The notes beneath the pieces were generated by a model. It was not told the DNA's origin, did no database searches, and was given only the letters and a program-made list of their open reading frames with translations. This document shows, one piece after another, positions 63,121 to 64,000 of a DNA stretch of 64,000 nt; position 1 is the stretch's first letter; each line of letters starts with the position of its first letter. The position numbers and the translations under genes were made by a program. The stretch covers positions 1 through 64,000 of the forward strand of contig JAOPYL010000262.1 of NCBI GenBank assembly GCA_025964625.1, in the 5' to 3' direction. Source of the stretch: Actinoallomurus sp. Its GTDB lineage: Bacteria; Actinomycetota; Actinomycetes; Streptosporangiales; Streptosporangiaceae.

Positions 63121-63951
63121 TCAGGCGTCGCGGCGTTTCAGCAGTACCGCGGCGATCAGCAGGAGCACCGCGGTCCAGATCGCGAAGACTCCGTAGCCCT
63201 GCCAGGGGGTGAGCAGGTCGTGCTGGCCCTGACGTGCCTGGGAGATGAGGTGGCCGGCCTCGGACGGCAGGTAGGCGTGCACGTGCTTGCCGACGCTGCC
63301 CGGGAGGAGCTGGGCCAGCGGCGCGAGCACGAGGACGAACCCGATCACTCCGGTGATGCCGGCCGCCGTGTGCCGGATGATGCCCCCGAGGGCGAGGGCG
63401 AACAGGCCGAGCATGGCCAGGTACAGGCCGCCGCCCAGGACCGCCCGAAGGACACCGGGGTCACTGAGCGCGACCGGCGCCTTGGCGTGCAGCATGGGGG
63501 CGCCGATGAAGAAGGAGGCGAAGGAGACCGCCGTGCCGAGCACGAGGATCAGCAACCCGAACACCACGGCCTTGGCCGCGAGCATCGGCAGCCGCCGCGG
63601 CACCGCCAGCAGGCTGGCCCGGATCATGCCGGTGGAGTACTCCGAAGCGATCACCATGACGCCCAGGACGCAGACGGTCAGCTGACTGAGGAAGAACCCG
63701 GTGCCCAGGATCGTGCTCGTGGGATCGGCGATGATCGACGCCCGTGCCGCGGGATCGCTCTTGTTCCACTGCGCCGCGGTCAGTGCCGTGAACAGCGCGG
63801 TGAACCCAAGGTCGAGCACGACCAGCAGGACCAGCGACCAGACGGTCGACCGTACCGAACGGATCTTGGTCCATTCGGAGAGCATCAGCCGGCCGAAACC
63901 GGGCTTTCGAGCCTGCTTCGCCGCCTCAGGGGCGGTTGTCTCGGTCGTCAT
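63121..63951 (-). CDS. ABC-2 type transporter permease
   Basis: A 276-residue membrane subunit. A cytoplasmic start with RLMLSEWTKIRSVRSTVWSL is followed by six hydrophobic segments, including FFLSQLTVCVLGVMVIASEYSTGMIRASLL (shown by its two halves) and a late TGVIGFVLVLAPLAQLLPG. The EYSTGMIR motif is common in actinobacterial exporters of this family, many of which act in drug or peptide export. Its ATG shares one base with the stop of the upstream gene (TGATG). Confidence 0.88.
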   Translation of the reverse strand: MTTETTAPEAAKQARKPGFGRLMLSEWTKIRSVRSTVWSLVLLVVLDLGFTALFTALTAAQWNKSDPAARASIIADPTSTILGTGFFLSQLTVCVLGVMVIASEYSTGMIRASLLAVPRRLPMLAAKAVVFGLLILVLGTAVSFASFFIGAPMLHAKAPVALSDPGVLRAVLGGGLYLAMLGLFALALGGIIRHTAAGITGVIGFVLVLAPLAQLLPGSVGKHVHAYLPSEAGHLISQARQGQHDLLTPWQGYGVFAIWTAVLLLIAAVLLKRRDA

Positions 63952-64000
63952 CAGGCGCCTCCCTGCGCGTCCGGAGCGACACCGGCGCCGTACTCGACAC
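63951..64000 (-). CDS. C-terminal end of an upstream gene, probably the ABC ATPase (partial)
   Basis: The last 15 codons of a leftward gene, VEYGAGVAPDAQGGA and TGA (63953-63951), enter from the window edge and overlap the permease ATG by one base. ATPase partners usually precede such permeases, so this is the likely identity, but too little is visible to test it. Confidence 0.5.
   Translation of the reverse strand, partial: VEYGAGVAPDAQGGA

Overview
The window is very GC-rich DNA with strong G/C third-position bias, GTG and TTG starts and dense genes. It reads as chromosome of a filamentous actinomycete. A Glp (MoeA-like)-SepX locus, a DUF3099 protein, a cobalt chelatase CobN, an InhA/FabG pair and many TetR/DeoR regulators fit Actinomycetes; a Streptosporangiales or Thermomonosporaceae-like host is a guess. 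There are no rRNA genes, no CRISPR array and one tRNA.

Layout. 1-11 kb: a secreted surface-type protein, then a carbohydrate locus: a CUT2 transporter in the order ytfQ-ytfR-ytfT-yjfF, a divergent secreted glycoside hydrolase family 2 enzyme with a LamG-like domain, a second orphan ATPase and a DeoR regulator. Related CGATCG-centred sites lie before four of these units. 11-23 kb: housekeeping genes, comprising a VanY-type peptidase, SAF protein, methylthioadenosine phosphorylase, FmdB, cation/proton antiporter, 5-formyl-THF cyclo-ligase, then galU-moeA/glp-moaC-mog-GNAT-sepX and tRNA-Ala(CGC).

23-32 kb is accessory and partly decayed: a frameshifted IS110 transposase, a frameshifted alpha/beta hydrolase in a TetR-controlled redox operon with twin operators, a second TetR unit, and a 129-bp right-end scar of a TnpB element that truncates a DUF6504 gene. 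32-45 kb: esterase, manA and a ROK kinase, NUDIX, two MFS transporters, a TetR regulator, a HelD/HelR-like RNA polymerase helicase, quinone oxidoreductase, a UTRA regulator with a non-GntR helix-turn-helix, and a lipase-like hydrolase. 45-55 kb: cobN under a cobalamin riboswitch, a MoCo-sulfurase-like PLP enzyme, a degenerate half-length AMP-ligase, a Gfo/Idh/MocA oxidoreductase, cobQ, and a TnpB element inserted directly before cobQ. 55-64 kb: secreted protein, inhA-fabG, tldD-tldE, HAD dehalogenase, dodecin, FMN oxidase, DUF3099, a candidate three-hairpin C-loop small RNA, and an ABC-2 exporter cut by the window edge.

The most notable signals are (i) the candidate 6C-like RNA at 62.87-62.97 kb, whose three hairpin loops all carry CCCCCGT; (ii) a putative galactofuranose scavenging regulon at 0.8-11 kb; (iii) a TnpB with an internal deletion removing the RuvC-II region, plus a near-identical right-end copy 24 kb away; and (iv) a three-copy hairpin repeat with the core GACCGGCAATAGGACTG found just behind transcription units.
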